DNA from: Mycobacteriales bacterium
GTDB taxonomy: Bacteria; Actinomycetota; Actinomycetes; Mycobacteriales; CADCTP01
Direction: 5' to 3'
DNA length: 42,413 nucleotides
Assembly (NCBI GenBank): GCA_035995165.1
Contig: DASYKU010000136.1
Location: 1 to 42,413 of the forward strand
Part shown: one piece after another, positions 1 to 7,977 of the stretch
Layout: each line of letters opens with the position of its first letter
How positions within the stretch are numbered: position 1 is the first letter of the stretch
The notes under the pieces: generated by a model
Seen by the model: the letters and a program-made list of their open reading frames with translations, nothing else
The model's database searches: none
Told to the model about the DNA's origin: nothing
Program-made: the position numbers and the translations under genes

Positions 1-1203
1 CAGCTGCTGGGCGATCGCCCGGGCCTCGTTGATCGGGATCGCGAAGCCGAGCCCGATGCTGCCGGACTGGCCGGCGCCCGAACTCAGCGTGGCGATCGCG
101 GAGTTGATGCCGACGACCGCGCCGGAGCTGTCGACCAGCGCCCCGCCGGAGTTGCCGGGGTTGATCGAGGCGTCGGTCTGGATCGCGTTGATCACCGCGT
201 TGGTGTCGCTGCCGGAGGTGCCGCCCTCGCCGCCGAGCCGGACCGGCCGGTCCAGCGCGCTGACGATGCCGGAGGTGACCGTGCTGGCCAGGCCGAGCGG
301 GGAGCCGATCGCGATCACCGGGTCGCCGACCGCGAGCTGGCTGGAGTCGCCCAGCGAGGCCACGGTCAGGCCCGGCTTCTCCACCTTGAGCACGGCCAGG
401 TCGGTCTTCGGGTCCCGGCCCGCGATCCGGGCGGTCACCGCGGACTGGTCGTTGAAGCGGACCCGCAGCGTGCCGGAGCCGCTGGTCGCGATCTCGGAGA
501 CCACGTGGTTGTTGGTCAGCACGTAGCCGGCGCCGTCGATCACCACGCCCGAGCCGGTCCCGGAGCCGGCCGACGAGCTGACCTCGACCGAGACGACCAC
601 CGGCAGCACCCGCTTGGCGATGTCGGCGATCGAGCCGGGCGGCCGGTTCACCGGCGGGCTGACCGAGGACAGCGTCGAGTCCGGGTCGAGCAGGGCCGGG
701 GTGATCCGGTCCGCGGCGAGGTAGCCGACCACGCCGCCGGCGATGCCGGTGAGCAGGCCGGCCAGCAGCAGGACGACCGCGGCGGTCAGGGTGATGTTGC
801 GCAGGCCCCAGCGGCGTCTGCCGCCCTTGCCCGGCTCGGCCTCGGCGGCCTCGGCCGGCGGGGTCGTGCCGTCACCGAAGTCCGGCGGGCCGCCCAGGCG
901 GGACGGGGACTGCGCGTCCCGCCAGGGATCGCGGGCCGCATCCGGCTTCCACCAGGGCGACTCCGGCAGCGGGGTGTTGTCGCGGAGCGCACCGGGCGGC
1001 GGGTCGAACGACTGGGCCACGCCGTTCGGGCGGCCGAACATCCGGCGCAGGCCCGGGGCCGGTGGGGGTGGCGGCGGAGCCGGGGGCGGCACGGGCGGGG
1101 CGCCCGGCGCGAACGACGAGTCGACGCCGGGCGGGCGCCCGAAGGCGGCCTCCAGCGCGGACGAACGGCCGTTGCCGTTCGCCCGAGGGTCCTGCTCGGT
1201 CAT
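1..1203 (-). CDS. htrA: HtrA/DegP-like membrane-anchored serine protease (partial, C-terminus beyond window)
   Basis: Envelope quality-control protease of the trypsin/HtrA family; 401 codons are visible before the left edge. The order is a Pro/Gly/Asp-rich cytoplasmic N-terminus (residues 1-135), one transmembrane helix (about 138-165), then the protease domain outside the membrane. The catalytic triad is intact: His233 in NNHVVSE, Asp268 in KTDLAVLK and Ser352 in NPGNSGGAL. Any PDZ domain would lie off the window. The ATG at 1203 is chosen because GGGGAGG sits a few bases upstream. It lies 430 bp downstream of rseA on the same strand, the sigE-rseA-htrA order of mycobacteria, so SigE-linked expression is likely but inferred. 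Confidence 0.93.
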   Translation of the reverse strand, partial: MTEQDPRANGNGRSSALEAAFGRPPGVDSSFAPGAPPVPPPAPPPPPPAPGLRRMFGRPNGVAQSFDPPPGALRDNTPLPESPWWKPDAARDPWRDAQSPSRLGGPPDFGDGTTPPAEAAEAEPGKGGRRRWGLRNITLTAAVVLLLAGLLTGIAGGVVGYLAADRITPALLDPDSTLSSVSPPVNRPPGSIADIAKRVLPVVVSVEVSSSAGSGTGSGVVIDGAGYVLTNNHVVSEIATSGSGTLRVRFNDQSAVTARIAGRDPKTDLAVLKVEKPGLTVASLGDSSQLAVGDPVIAIGSPLGLASTVTSGIVSALDRPVRLGGEGGTSGSDTNAVINAIQTDASINPGNSGGALVDSSGAVVGINSAIATLSSGAGQSGSIGLGFAIPINEARAIAQQL

Positions 1204-1633
1204 CGACCCCTCCCCGGCACGTCCCCAACCCTGCCCGACCCGCCGTCAAGTCCCCGTCAGGAACCGCTCTCCCCGTCTACCCACCCACACGCCGCCCGGC
1301 ACCCGCCGCCGCGCCGCACGACAGCCCCCGCGGCCGGCGCCCGCGCGTCCCGGCCGATCCCGGCCGCGTCCCGGCCGACCCGGGGCGTCCGGTCGCGGGC
1401 GCCGGCCGACCCGGCGGCGACGGGAGGCCCGGCGGAACCGCAGAGGAACCACACCCGGGACGCCCCCCTCGCGGCGGACCCGCACCGGGAGGCCGGCCAG
1501 GCGACGGAACCCGCAGGCGAACCGCACCCGGGAGGTCGGCCGGGCGGCGGCGCCGCGGACGGACACGGACGGGACGTCCGGTGGAGCCGGCCGAGGCGGC
1601 TCGGTCGAGGCGCGAGCCGGCAGGGAAGGTGGG
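1204..1633. other. 430-bp low-complexity intergenic region between rseA and htrA
   Basis: I see no credible gene here; open frames on both strands are Arg/Pro/Gly-rich products of the GC content. It holds an imperfect 21-bp tandem repeat (1345-1365 and 1366-1386, core gcgtcccggccga) and a decayed direct repeat around 1434-1465 and 1502-1540 (cores near cggaaccgcag and cacccggga). A promoter for htrA could lie here, but I cannot point to one. Confidence 0.5.
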
Positions 1634-2344
1634 TTACGGGGCCGGGGTGGCAGCGGGGGTGAGGGTCTTGCTGTCGGGGCGGCGGAAGAGGAACGGGCGG
1701 CTCACGTCCATCGGCGTCGTGCTGCCGACGACCAGCCGAGTCGTCCCGGGCCCGTCCCCGGGCCGCGACGGCGCCGCCGCGCCGGACGTGCCGCCGGACG
1801 CGGCCGAGGCGATCACCCCGAACGCCAGCCCGGCCAGTGAGACCGCCAGCCCGCGGCGGGTCCGCCGGGACCGGGCGCTGCGCCCGGCCGGACGGGAGGT
1901 CCCGCCGGGGCGGACGGATGCGCCGGAGCGCGCCGGTGCGGTGGCCCGGCGCTCCATGACCCGCGGCTCCCGAGCGGAGCGACCGGGAAAGGAACGCCTC
2001 GGAGCCGTGCGGCCGGGAAAGGAACGCCTCGGAGCCGTACGGTCGGGAAAGGAGGAGGACGACCAGCCGAGCGAGTCGCCGTCGAAGGCGAGGATCCGGT
2101 CGGTGCTGCCGATGTCCGCGGTCATCGGCACGTCCAGCAGCTTGGCCAGCAGGCCGGCCGGCAGGCACGGGTCCGGCGTCGCGCCGAGCAGCGCCTTCGC
2201 CTCCCGCTCGGCGTCGACCGCGGCCCGGCACTCGGCGCAGGCTCGCAGGTGGCGGGACGCGCGCTCGTCCGCGGCGGAGGACAGCATGCCGTCGACGTAG
2301 CCGACGAGCGCGTCCTCGGCCAGGTGCAGGTCGGGCAGGGTCAC
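1634..2344 (-). CDS. rseA: Zinc-type anti-sigma factor, RseA-like, membrane-anchored
   Basis: Predicted anti-sigma factor that holds SigE inactive. The 236-residue protein begins with a zinc anti-sigma domain carrying His32, Cys36 and Cys39 (HxxxCxxC). A low-complexity linker (about 95-160) follows, then one hydrophobic helix (about 165-183) and a short extracytoplasmic tail. The GTG at 2344 overlaps the sigE stop in a GTGA arrangement, indicating translational coupling and deciding the start. The linker contains a 30-bp tandem repeat encoding [10 protein letters not shown] twice. It is longer than the about 150-residue mycobacterial RseA because of the linker and membrane part. Partner assignment rests on operon position; the zinc motif is seen directly. 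Confidence 0.88.
   Translation of the reverse strand: MTLPDLHLAEDALVGYVDGMLSSAADERASRHLRACAECRAAVDAEREAKALLGATPDPCLPAGLLAKLLDVPMTADIGSTDRILAFDGDSLGWSSSSFPDRTAPRRSFPGRTAPRRSFPGRSAREPRVMERRATAPARSGASVRPGGTSRPAGRSARSRRTRRGLAVSLAGLAFGVIASAASGGTSGAAAPSRPGDGPGTTRLVVGSTTPMDVSRPFLFRRPDSKTLTPAATPAP
1981..2055. repeat. 30-bp tandem repeat, 2.5 copies, inside rseA
   Basis: Units start at 1981, 2011 and 2041 (third partial). The first two are almost identical, with core gggaaaggaacgcctcgg. The unit length is a multiple of three, so copy number changes alter only the linker length of the anti-sigma factor. Confidence 0.9.
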
Positions 2345-2961
2345 GACGCACCTCCCTCGGCCGCCGGCGCGATCTCGGCGGCGGGCACCCGCGGCGCGCG
2401 GTGCGCCAGCGCCTCCCGCAGCAGCACCCGGCCGCGGTGGATCCGCGAGCGGACAGTGCCGAGCTTGATGCCCAGGGTCGCCGCGATCTCCTCGTACGAC
2501 AGGCCCTCGATATCGCACAGCACCACGGCGGCGCGGAAGTCCGGCGGCAGCGCGTCCAGCGCGGCCTGCACGTCCGCGTCGAAGGCCCCCTCCGCGTACA
2601 CCTGCTCGGGGCTGCGTTCCCGTCCCGGCAGGCGCTCGGTGTCCTCGGGCAGCGCGTCGAACCGGATGCGCTGCCGGCGCCGGACCATGTCCAGGAACAG
2701 GTTGGTGGTGATCCGGTGCAGCCAGCCCTCGAACGTGCCGGGGGTGTAGTCGGCCAGGGACCGGAACACCCGGACGAACGTCTCCTGGGTGAGGTCCTCG
2801 GCGTCCTGCTGGTTGCCCGAGAGCCGGTAGGCGAGGCGGTAGACCCGGGCGGAGTGCTCTCGCACGACCTCATCCCAGGTCGGGGGCACCCACGTGGATG
2901 CCGAGGCGTCGATCACGGCACCTCCGGTATCCGACGCGTACGACGATGCGAACACCGCCAT
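2341..2961 (-). CDS. sigE: ECF RNA polymerase sigma factor SigE
   Basis: Extracytoplasmic-function sigma factor of 206 residues that directs RNA polymerase to envelope-stress promoters. Region 2 (about 30-100) contains [20 protein letters not shown] and the -10 recognition helix ending in FLDMVRRR. Region 4 (about 135-190) contains [20 protein letters not shown] and a helix-turn-helix ending in [11 protein letters not shown]. These stretches closely match mycobacterial SigE as I recall it. The ATG at 2961 gives about 28 extra N-terminal residues before the conserved part, so a later start is possible. It is first gene of the sigE-rseA pair and divergent from an O-methyltransferase, as in M. 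tuberculosis Rv1220c/Rv1221. Confidence 0.95.
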   Translation of the reverse strand: MAVFASSYASDTGGAVIDASASTWVPPTWDEVVREHSARVYRLAYRLSGNQQDAEDLTQETFVRVFRSLADYTPGTFEGWLHRITTNLFLDMVRRRQRIRFDALPEDTERLPGRERSPEQVYAEGAFDADVQAALDALPPDFRAAVVLCDIEGLSYEEIAATLGIKLGTVRSRIHRGRVLLREALAHRAPRVPAAEIAPAAEGGAS

Positions 2962-3007
2962 GGTGCCTGACCACTCCCCTCAAGCCGACCCGTGGCACCC
3001 GTTGTCT

Positions 3008-3044
3008 CAGCAAGCCCACAGCTCGCGTCAGCAAGCCCACAGCT
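3008..3044. repeat. 21-bp direct repeat between sigE and the O-methyltransferase
   Basis: The core cagcaagcccacagct occurs at 3008-3023 and again at 3029-3044, a 21-bp period (two helical turns). It lies upstream of sigE in the divergent intergenic region, so it could be a paired protein-binding site or just a short tandem duplication. Confidence 0.7.
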
Positions 3045-3110
3045 TGCGGTGCCCTTTCTTGCTTCCCCCAACGTGCGGGGTGCCGCCCCCGTTCCCTGGT
3101 GTGATGCGGC

Positions 3111-3116
3111 TACGCT
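3111..3116 (+). promoter_or_regulatory. Predicted -10 element of a leaderless O-methyltransferase mRNA
   Basis: TACGCT fits TANNNT and ends 7 nt before the GTG at 3124, so transcription would begin at or next to the start codon. No ribosome binding site is visible, which fits a leaderless message. Confidence 0.5.
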
Positions 3117-3123
3117 GCCGGGC

Positions 3124-3765
3124 GTGCCGGACAAATCGGCGGTCCTCGCCAGCCGGGAGTACGCGGAGGCCTACCTGGCCGAGGACCCGCCCCTGCAGGC
3201 CGCCCGGACCCGGGGCGCCGAGCTCGGCTGTGTCCCGATCGGCCCCGGCGGGGGCGCCGCGCTGCGGTTCCTGGCCGCGGCGACGAACGCGCGGGCCGTG
3301 GTCGAGGTCGGCACCGGCGCCGGCGTCTCCGGGCTGTGGCTGCTGCGCGGCATGCGGCCGGACGGCGTGCTCACGACCGTGGACAAGGACCCGGAACACC
3401 AGCGGGCGGCGCGGCAGGCGTTCGCCGAGGCCGGCATCCCCTCCGGCCGGGCCCGGCTGATCGGCGGCAACGCGCTGGAGGTCCTCCCCCGCCTCGCCGA
3501 CGGCGGGTACGACCTGGTCTTCATCGACGCGGCCAAGCCCGAGTACGGCGACTACCTCACCGAGGCGCTGCGGCTGCTGCGCCCGGGCGGCGTGGTCGCG
3601 TTCGACGACGTGCTCTGGCACGACAAGGTCGCCGACCCGGCCCAGCGCGACCCCGAGACCGTGGCGATGCGCGACCTCGGCCGCGCGATCCGCGACGACG
3701 AGCGCCTGGTCCCGGTCCTCCTCCACGCCGGCGACGGCCTGCTCGCCGCGGTGAAGAAGGCCTGA
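3124..3765 (+). CDS. SAM-dependent O-methyltransferase (catechol/caffeoyl-CoA type)
   Basis: Class I methyltransferase of 213 residues in the family that uses S-adenosylmethionine to methylate small hydroxylated substrates; the substrate is unknown. The SAM-binding glycine loop EVGTGAGVSG is at residues 61-70, an acidic ribose-binding region (TTVDKD) follows, and FIDAAKPEY near residue 140 carries the metal/SAM aspartate typical of this family. An upstream ATG at 2992 is open but its extension is low-complexity; the GTG at 3124 fits family length and the -10 spacing. Position opposite sigE matches Rv1220c. The 3' end is duplicated immediately downstream. Confidence 0.9.
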   Translation: MPDKSAVLASREYAEAYLAEDPPLQAARTRGAELGCVPIGPGGGAALRFLAAATNARAVVEVGTGAGVSGLWLLRGMRPDGVLTTVDKDPEHQRAARQAFAEAGIPSGRARLIGGNALEVLPRLADGGYDLVFIDAAKPEYGDYLTEALRLLRPGGVVAFDDVLWHDKVADPAQRDPETVAMRDLGRAIRDDERLVPVLLHAGDGLLAAVKKA

Positions 3766-3802
3766 CCGACGGCCTGCTCGCCGCCGTCAAGAAGGCCTGA
3801 CC
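3733..3802 (+). repeat. 35-bp tandem duplication of the O-methyltransferase 3' end
   Basis: Positions 3733-3767 and 3768-3802 differ at only two bases. Copy 1 encodes DGLLAAVKKA and the stop in the gene's frame. Copy 2 encodes the same peptide and stop in the +2 frame. Both differences (GCG to GCC, GTG to GTC) are synonymous. Confidence 0.9.
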
Positions 3803-3816
3803 GGCGCCGCCGGTCA
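3798..3816 (+). terminator. GC hairpin after the O-methyltransferase
   Basis: Perfect inverted repeat TGACCGGC / GCCGGTCA with a 3-nt loop, just after the duplicated gene end. There is no T-tract, which is usual for actinomycete terminators. It lies between convergent genes. Confidence 0.45.
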
Positions 3817-3880
3817 CGGCCTGCTCGATCGGGCGACCGCGCGTCCTGACGGGCCGCGGGCCGGCATCTCGCGCCGGGGT

Positions 3881-3895
3881 CCGGGGCGCCCCCGG
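3881..3895 (-). terminator. GC hairpin after the amino-acid ABC operon
   Basis: CCGGGG / CCCCGG stem with a 3-nt loop, a few bases beyond the stop of the ATPase gene on the minus strand. No T-tract is present. Confidence 0.4.
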
Positions 3896-3899
3896 AGGC

Positions 3900-4673
3900 T
3901 CAGAGCACCTTCGAGAGGAACGAGCGGGTGCGCTCGTGCTTGGGGCTGCCGAGCACGTCCCGCGGCTGCCCGGCCTCGACCACCACGCCGCCGTCCATGA
4001 AGACAAGCTGGTCGCCGACCTCGCGGGCGAAGCCCATCTCGTGGGTGACCACGACCATCGTCATGCCGCTCTCGGCCAGCCCGCGCATCACGTCCAGCAC
4101 CTCGCCGACCAGCTCCGGGTCCAGCGCCGAGGTCGGCTCGTCGAAGAGCATCAGCTTCGGCCGCATGCACAGCGCCCGGGCGATCGCCACCCGCTGCTGC
4201 TGACCGCCGGACAGCTGCCGCGGGTACGCGTCGTGCTTGTCGCCGAGGCCGACCCGGTCCAGCAGCTCGCGGGCCCGGGCGACGGCCTCCTTCTTCGGCT
4301 CCCGCTTCACCTTCAGCGGCGCCTCGATGAGGTTGCCGAGCACGGTCATGTGCGGGAACAGGTTGAAGTGCTGGAAGACCATGCCGACGTCGACGCGCTG
4401 CGTGGCGATCTCGGACTCGCGCAGCTCGTGCAGCTTGTCGCCGCGCTGCCGGTAGCCGACCAGGACGCCGTCGACGTACAGCCGGCCGGAGTTGATCTGC
4501 TCCAGGTGGTTGATGCAACGCAGGAACGTGGACTTGCCCGAGCCGGATGGCCCGATCACGCACATCACCGAGCCGGAGGCGACGGTGAGGTCGATGCCCT
4601 TGAGCACCTCGAGCCGGCCGTAGCGCTTGTGCACGCCCTCGGACAGCACCATCGGCGGCGGGGTCGCGGTCAC
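3900..4673 (-). CDS. Polar amino-acid ABC transporter ATP-binding protein (GlnQ/HisP family)
   Basis: Cytoplasmic ATPase powering uptake of a polar amino acid, 257 residues, normal for the family. Walker A is GPSGSGKST (about residue 42), the Q-loop is in [13 protein letters not shown], the ABC signature is LSGGQQQR, Walker B is [14 protein letters not shown], and the switch histidine is in [10 protein letters not shown]. The FQHFNLFPH stretch is characteristic of the GlnQ/HisP group. The ATG overlaps the permease stop by 4 bp (ATGA), so translation is coupled. It is last in the operon SBP-permease-ATPase and faces the O-methyltransferase convergently. The amino acid transported cannot be read from the sequence. 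Confidence 0.95.
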   Translation of the reverse strand: MTATPPPMVLSEGVHKRYGRLEVLKGIDLTVASGSVMCVIGPSGSGKSTFLRCINHLEQINSGRLYVDGVLVGYRQRGDKLHELRESEIATQRVDVGMVFQHFNLFPHMTVLGNLIEAPLKVKREPKKEAVARARELLDRVGLGDKHDAYPRQLSGGQQQRVAIARALCMRPKLMLFDEPTSALDPELVGEVLDVMRGLAESGMTMVVVTHEMGFAREVGDQLVFMDGGVVVEAGQPRDVLGSPKHERTRSFLSKVL

Positions 4674-5686
4674 AGGCCGTGCCCGCTGCCGCCGGGATCT
4701 GTCCAGCCGCCGGGTCCGCGGGCGCCCGGGACGACGTCCGCGCCGCGGGCCGGCGGCGGCCGCATTCCCCGCAGTCGGGCCCGCAGCCGCTCCAGCGGGG
4801 TCGGCGGCAGCTGCCGCGAGCTGCCCCGGGCGTAGTACCGCTCGAGGTAGTACTGCCCGACCATCAGCACGGAGGTGACCGCCAGGTACCAGAGCGCGGC
4901 GCAGATCAGCAGCGGCACCGGCTGGAACAGGGCCAGCGCGATCTCCCGGCTCTTGGAGTAGAGCTCCGAGGTCAACGGCACCGCGACCACCAGCGAGGTG
5001 GTCTTGAGCATCGAGATCAGCTCGTTGCCGGTCGGCGGGATGATCACCCGCATCGCCTGCGGCAGCACGATCCGGCGCATGATCTGGGTCCGCTGCATGC
5101 CCAGCGCCGCGGCGGCCTCGTTCTGGCCGAGGTCGACCGAGGTGATGCCGGCCCGCACGATCTCGGCCATGTACGCGGACTCGTTCAGCGACAGCCCGAT
5201 CACCGCGGCCACGAAGAACGTGATCACGTTCTGGGTCTGGAACGACACGAACTCCGGGCCGAACGGGATCCCGAACCCGAGCTTCGGGTAGAGCACGCTG
5301 ATCAGGCCCCAGAACACGAGCTGGGTGTAGACCGGCGTGCCGCGGAAGACCCAGAGGTAGACCCAGGCCGCCGAGGACAGGATCGGGTTCGGCGAGAGCC
5401 GCATCACCGCGAGGATCACGCCGAGCACGACGGCGAAGAACATCGCCAGCACGGTGAGCTCCAGCGTGACCACCGCGGCCGCGGACAGCCGCTGGTCGAA
5501 GACGTACTTGCCGACCGTGTCCCAGTGGTAGGCGTCGTTGTTCACCACGCCGTTGACGAGCATGGCGACCAGGACGGCGAGCACCGCCACCCCGATCCAG
5601 CGACCGGGGTGGCGGACCGGGACCGCCGTGATGTCCTCGGGCGCGCCGCCCGTCGCCGCGGGCGCCTCCCGCGAGGTCGTCGTCAC
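4670..5686 (-). CDS. Polar amino-acid ABC transporter permease (HisM/GlnP family)
   Basis: Integral membrane subunit, 338 residues. Hydrophobic helices cover about 33-300, including one near the N-terminus ([19 protein letters not shown]) and the five-helix permease core. The cytoplasmic EAA loop that docks the ATPase is visible as [20 protein letters not shown], followed by [14 protein letters not shown] and MLKTTSLV, all hallmarks of polar amino-acid permeases. The C-terminal about 40 residues are Pro/Arg/Gly-rich. A single permease gene suggests a homodimeric channel. It lies 13 bp downstream of the binding-protein gene and overlaps the ATPase gene by 4 bp. Confidence 0.93.
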   Translation of the reverse strand: MTTTSREAPAATGGAPEDITAVPVRHPGRWIGVAVLAVLVAMLVNGVVNNDAYHWDTVGKYVFDQRLSAAAVVTLELTVLAMFFAVVLGVILAVMRLSPNPILSSAAWVYLWVFRGTPVYTQLVFWGLISVLYPKLGFGIPFGPEFVSFQTQNVITFFVAAVIGLSLNESAYMAEIVRAGITSVDLGQNEAAAALGMQRTQIMRRIVLPQAMRVIIPPTGNELISMLKTTSLVVAVPLTSELYSKSREIALALFQPVPLLICAALWYLAVTSVLMVGQYYLERYYARGSSRQLPPTPLERLRARLRGMRPPPARGADVVPGARGPGGWTDPGGSGHGL

Positions 5687-5699
5687 CGGTCCGTCCGGA

Positions 5700-6602
5700 T
5701 CAGCTGGCCGCGCCGTTGATCACCGGGTCGGTGATCGCCCCGGCGCTGACCCCCCACTTGGCCGTGATCGCCTTGTACGAGCCGTCGGTGACCAGCGCCT
5801 TGACCGCCCCGAGCACGGCGTCCTTGGTGGTGCCGGAGGTCTTCGGGATCGCGATCCCGTACGGCGCGGCGTCGTAGACCTGGCCGACCAGGGTGAGCCC
5901 GCCGCCGACCTTCTTCACCGCGCCGGCCATGACCGGGGAGTCGGCGAGCACCGCGTCGGCCTTGCCGAGCACGACCGCGTTGGTGGCCTCGTCCTGGGCG
6001 TCGTAGCGCTGGATCTGGATGGCGTTGCCGGCGCACTTCTTCTGCCGGGCCGGCAGGTCGTCGGTGTCCTGCACGGTGCCGGTCTGCACGGCGACCTTCT
6101 TGCCGCAGGCGTTGTCCGGGTCGAACGCGGAGTCCTTCGAGGCCCACTGCGTCCCGGCGCTGAAGTAGGTGACGAAGTCGACGACCTTCTCCCGGTCCGG
6201 GTTGTCGGTGAACGAGGACATGCCCAGCTCGTACCGGGTGCCGAGGGCGGGCAGGATCGCGTCGAACTTCGATTCCTCGAAGTCCGCGGTCAGCCCGAGC
6301 TTCTTCGCGATCGCGGTGCCCAGGTCGACGTCGAACCCGACGATCTTGCCGCCCTGCTTGAACTCGTTGGGCTCGTACGTCGGGTCGGTGCCGAAGACCA
6401 GCTTGCCGTCGGCGGAGATCTTGCTGTCCACCTGCCCGGCCAGCGCGGCGTCCTTCTGGATCGAGTCGATGCTGAAGGCCGACGAGGCCGACCCGGACGG
6501 CGCGGCCGCGGTTCCGGAGTCGGAGTCCTCGTTGTTCGCACAGCCGGCGGCAGCGAGGGCCATCGCCACCGCGGCGGCGACGTACACGCGACGGACCTTC
6601 AC
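5700..6602 (-). CDS. Polar amino-acid ABC transporter substrate-binding lipoprotein
   Basis: Extracytoplasmic binding protein, 300 residues, of the family 3 (HisJ/GlnH type) group. It starts with a lipoprotein signal: MKVRR, a hydrophobic stretch, then a lipobox ending in AAGC with acylated Cys20. A short Asn/Ser/Asp linker follows. The mature domain shows the typical FGTDPTYEPNEF opening, VGFDVDLGTAIAKKLG, and FDAILPALGTRYELGMSSFTD in the ligand cleft. The GTG at 6602 has GAGGAGG upstream. It is first in the transporter operon, so the promoter should be in 6603-6733. The ligand is undetermined; polar or charged amino acids are the expectation. Confidence 0.93.
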   Translation of the reverse strand: MKVRRVYVAAAVAMALAAAGCANNEDSDSGTAAAPSGSASSAFSIDSIQKDAALAGQVDSKISADGKLVFGTDPTYEPNEFKQGGKIVGFDVDLGTAIAKKLGLTADFEESKFDAILPALGTRYELGMSSFTDNPDREKVVDFVTYFSAGTQWASKDSAFDPDNACGKKVAVQTGTVQDTDDLPARQKKCAGNAIQIQRYDAQDEATNAVVLGKADAVLADSPVMAGAVKKVGGGLTLVGQVYDAAPYGIAIPKTSGTTKDAVLGAVKALVTDGSYKAITAKWGVSAGAITDPVINGAAS

Positions 6603-6733
6603 CAGGGGCCTCCTCGGGCAGGGACGAATGCCGGAACACTAAGCCACTCTCCGGCAAAGCCGCAGCAGGGGAGACCAACTCGTGACGGGGTGAACGCCGC
6701 GTTACATTTCCGACACTCAGAGTGACCGACCGA
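6603..6733 (-). promoter_or_regulatory. Leader/promoter region of the amino-acid ABC operon
   Basis: 131 bp between the glgC stop and the binding-protein start, slightly richer in A/T than its surroundings. On the minus strand it contains GTCAC and GTAAC pentamers and a TTCAC about 6 nt after GTAAC, faintly like a nitrogen-regulator GlnR site, but the spacing is off by one. I cannot assign -10 and -35 boxes with confidence. Confidence 0.25.
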
Positions 6734-7954
6734 CTACGGCTGCGCCAGCTCCCCCTTGCCCAGCACCACGATCCCGGCGTCGCTGACGTGGTATCGCTGC
6801 TTGTCCAGCTCGGTGTCGACGCCGATGTGCGCACCTGCCGGGACCTGCACGTTCTTGTCCAGAATGGCGCGCCGGACGACCGCGCCGGCCTCGACCCGGG
6901 TGCCCGGCATCAGCACGCTGCCCTCGACGTACGCCCCCTGCAGGACGGTCACGCCCGGGAAGATCACCGAGTGCCGCACGGTCGAGCCGGCCAGGATCGT
7001 GCCGGCCCCGACGATCGACTCCTGGGCCAGCCCGCCCTCGACGAACTTCGCCGGCGGCAGCTGCGGGGTGTTGGTGAAGATCGGCCACTCTTTGTTGTAG
7101 AGGTTGAAGATCGGGTGGACCGCGACCAGGTCCATGTGGGCGTCGTAGTACGAGTCCATGGTCCCGACGTCGCGCCAGTAGCCGCGGTCCCGCTCGGAGG
7201 CGCCGGGCACGTCGTTGTCGGCGAAGTCGTACACCCGGGCGGCGCCGTCCTTGGTCAGCATCGGGATGATGCTGCCGCCCATGTCGTGGATCGAGGCCTC
7301 GTCACCGGCGTCCGTGCGCAGCGCCTCGACCAGCGCTTCGGTGGTGAAGACGTAGTTGCCCATCGACGCGTACGACTCGTTGGGGCTGTCGGGCAGGCCG
7401 GGCGGGTCGGTGGGCTTCTCCAGGAAGCCCTTGATCCTGCCGTTCTCGTCGGCGTCGATGATGCCGAAGCCGCTGGCCTCGTTGCGCGGCACCCGGATGC
7501 CGGCCACGGTGACCGCGGCCTTGCTCTCGATGTGCTGCTCGACCATCTGCCGGGGATCCATCCGGTACACGTGGTCGGCGCCGAAGACGACGATGTGGTC
7601 GGGCTGGTCGTCGTAGATCAGGTTGAAGCTCTGGAAGATCGCGTCGGCGCTGCCGGTGAACCAGCGCGGGCCGAGCCGCTGCTGGGCCGGCACCGGCGTC
7701 ACATAGTTGCCGAGGATCGTCGACATCCGCCAGGTCTGGGTGATGTGCCGGTCCAGCGAGTGCGACTTGTACTGGGTCAGCACCGCGATCCGCAGATACC
7801 CGGCGTTGACCAGGTTGGACAGGACGAAGTCGACCAGCCGGTAGGAGCCACCGAAGGGGACCGCGGGCTTGGCGCGGTCGGCCGTCAGCGGCCACAGACG
7901 TTTTCCCTCGCCCCCCGCGAGAACAATCCCCAGGACACGAGGGTTCGCGCGCAT
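6734..7954 (-). CDS. glgC: Glucose-1-phosphate adenylyltransferase (ADP-glucose pyrophosphorylase)
   Basis: Makes ADP-glucose from ATP and glucose-1-phosphate for glycogen and, in many actinomycetes, maltose-1-phosphate synthesis. The 406-residue length is normal. The nucleotide-binding motif is [13 protein letters not shown] (about 12-24), the family signature [16 protein letters not shown] follows, and the glucose-1-phosphate region includes SADAIFQ and [11 protein letters not shown]. The C-terminal third has a left-handed beta-helix pattern ([24 protein letters not shown]). The ATG at 7954 is 6 nt downstream of a TAGGGT -10, so a leaderless mRNA is predicted. It is divergent from glgA with 23 bp between start codons. 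Confidence 0.97.
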   Translation of the reverse strand: MRANPRVLGIVLAGGEGKRLWPLTADRAKPAVPFGGSYRLVDFVLSNLVNAGYLRIAVLTQYKSHSLDRHITQTWRMSTILGNYVTPVPAQQRLGPRWFTGSADAIFQSFNLIYDDQPDHIVVFGADHVYRMDPRQMVEQHIESKAAVTVAGIRVPRNEASGFGIIDADENGRIKGFLEKPTDPPGLPDSPNESYASMGNYVFTTEALVEALRTDAGDEASIHDMGGSIIPMLTKDGAARVYDFADNDVPGASERDRGYWRDVGTMDSYYDAHMDLVAVHPIFNLYNKEWPIFTNTPQLPPAKFVEGGLAQESIVGAGTILAGSTVRHSVIFPGVTVLQGAYVEGSVLMPGTRVEAGAVVRRAILDKNVQVPAGAHIGVDTELDKQRYHVSDAGIVVLGKGELAQP

Positions 7955-7960
7955 GCATTG

Positions 7961-7970
7961 ACCCTAACCT
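7961..7970. promoter_or_regulatory. Symmetric bidirectional -10 block between glgC and glgA
   Basis: accctaacct contains TAACCT on the plus strand (7965-7970, 7 nt before the glgA GTG) and TAGGGT on the minus strand (7961-7966, 6 nt before the glgC ATG). The two hexamers share the central TA, and both messages are predicted leaderless. Confidence 0.55.
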
Positions 7971-7977
7971 GTGGGTT

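Noticed and set aside
1062-2300. A 412-codon plus-strand frame through the rseA-htrA gap
   Set aside because: It is Arg/Pro/Gly-rich, runs antisense to rseA and htrA and shows no fold signature; the intergenic part has repeat structure instead.
2992-3123. Longer N-terminus of the O-methyltransferase from ATG 2992
   Set aside because: The 44 extra residues encode the 21-bp repeat and low-complexity sequence, and the -10 element with 7-nt spacing supports GTG 3124.
6661-6733. GlnR-type nitrogen regulator site upstream of the amino-acid transporter
   Set aside because: GTCAC and GTAAC are present, but their 21-bp offset and poor partner boxes (TGTCG, TTCAC) do not match the a-n6-b-n6-a-n6-b pattern.
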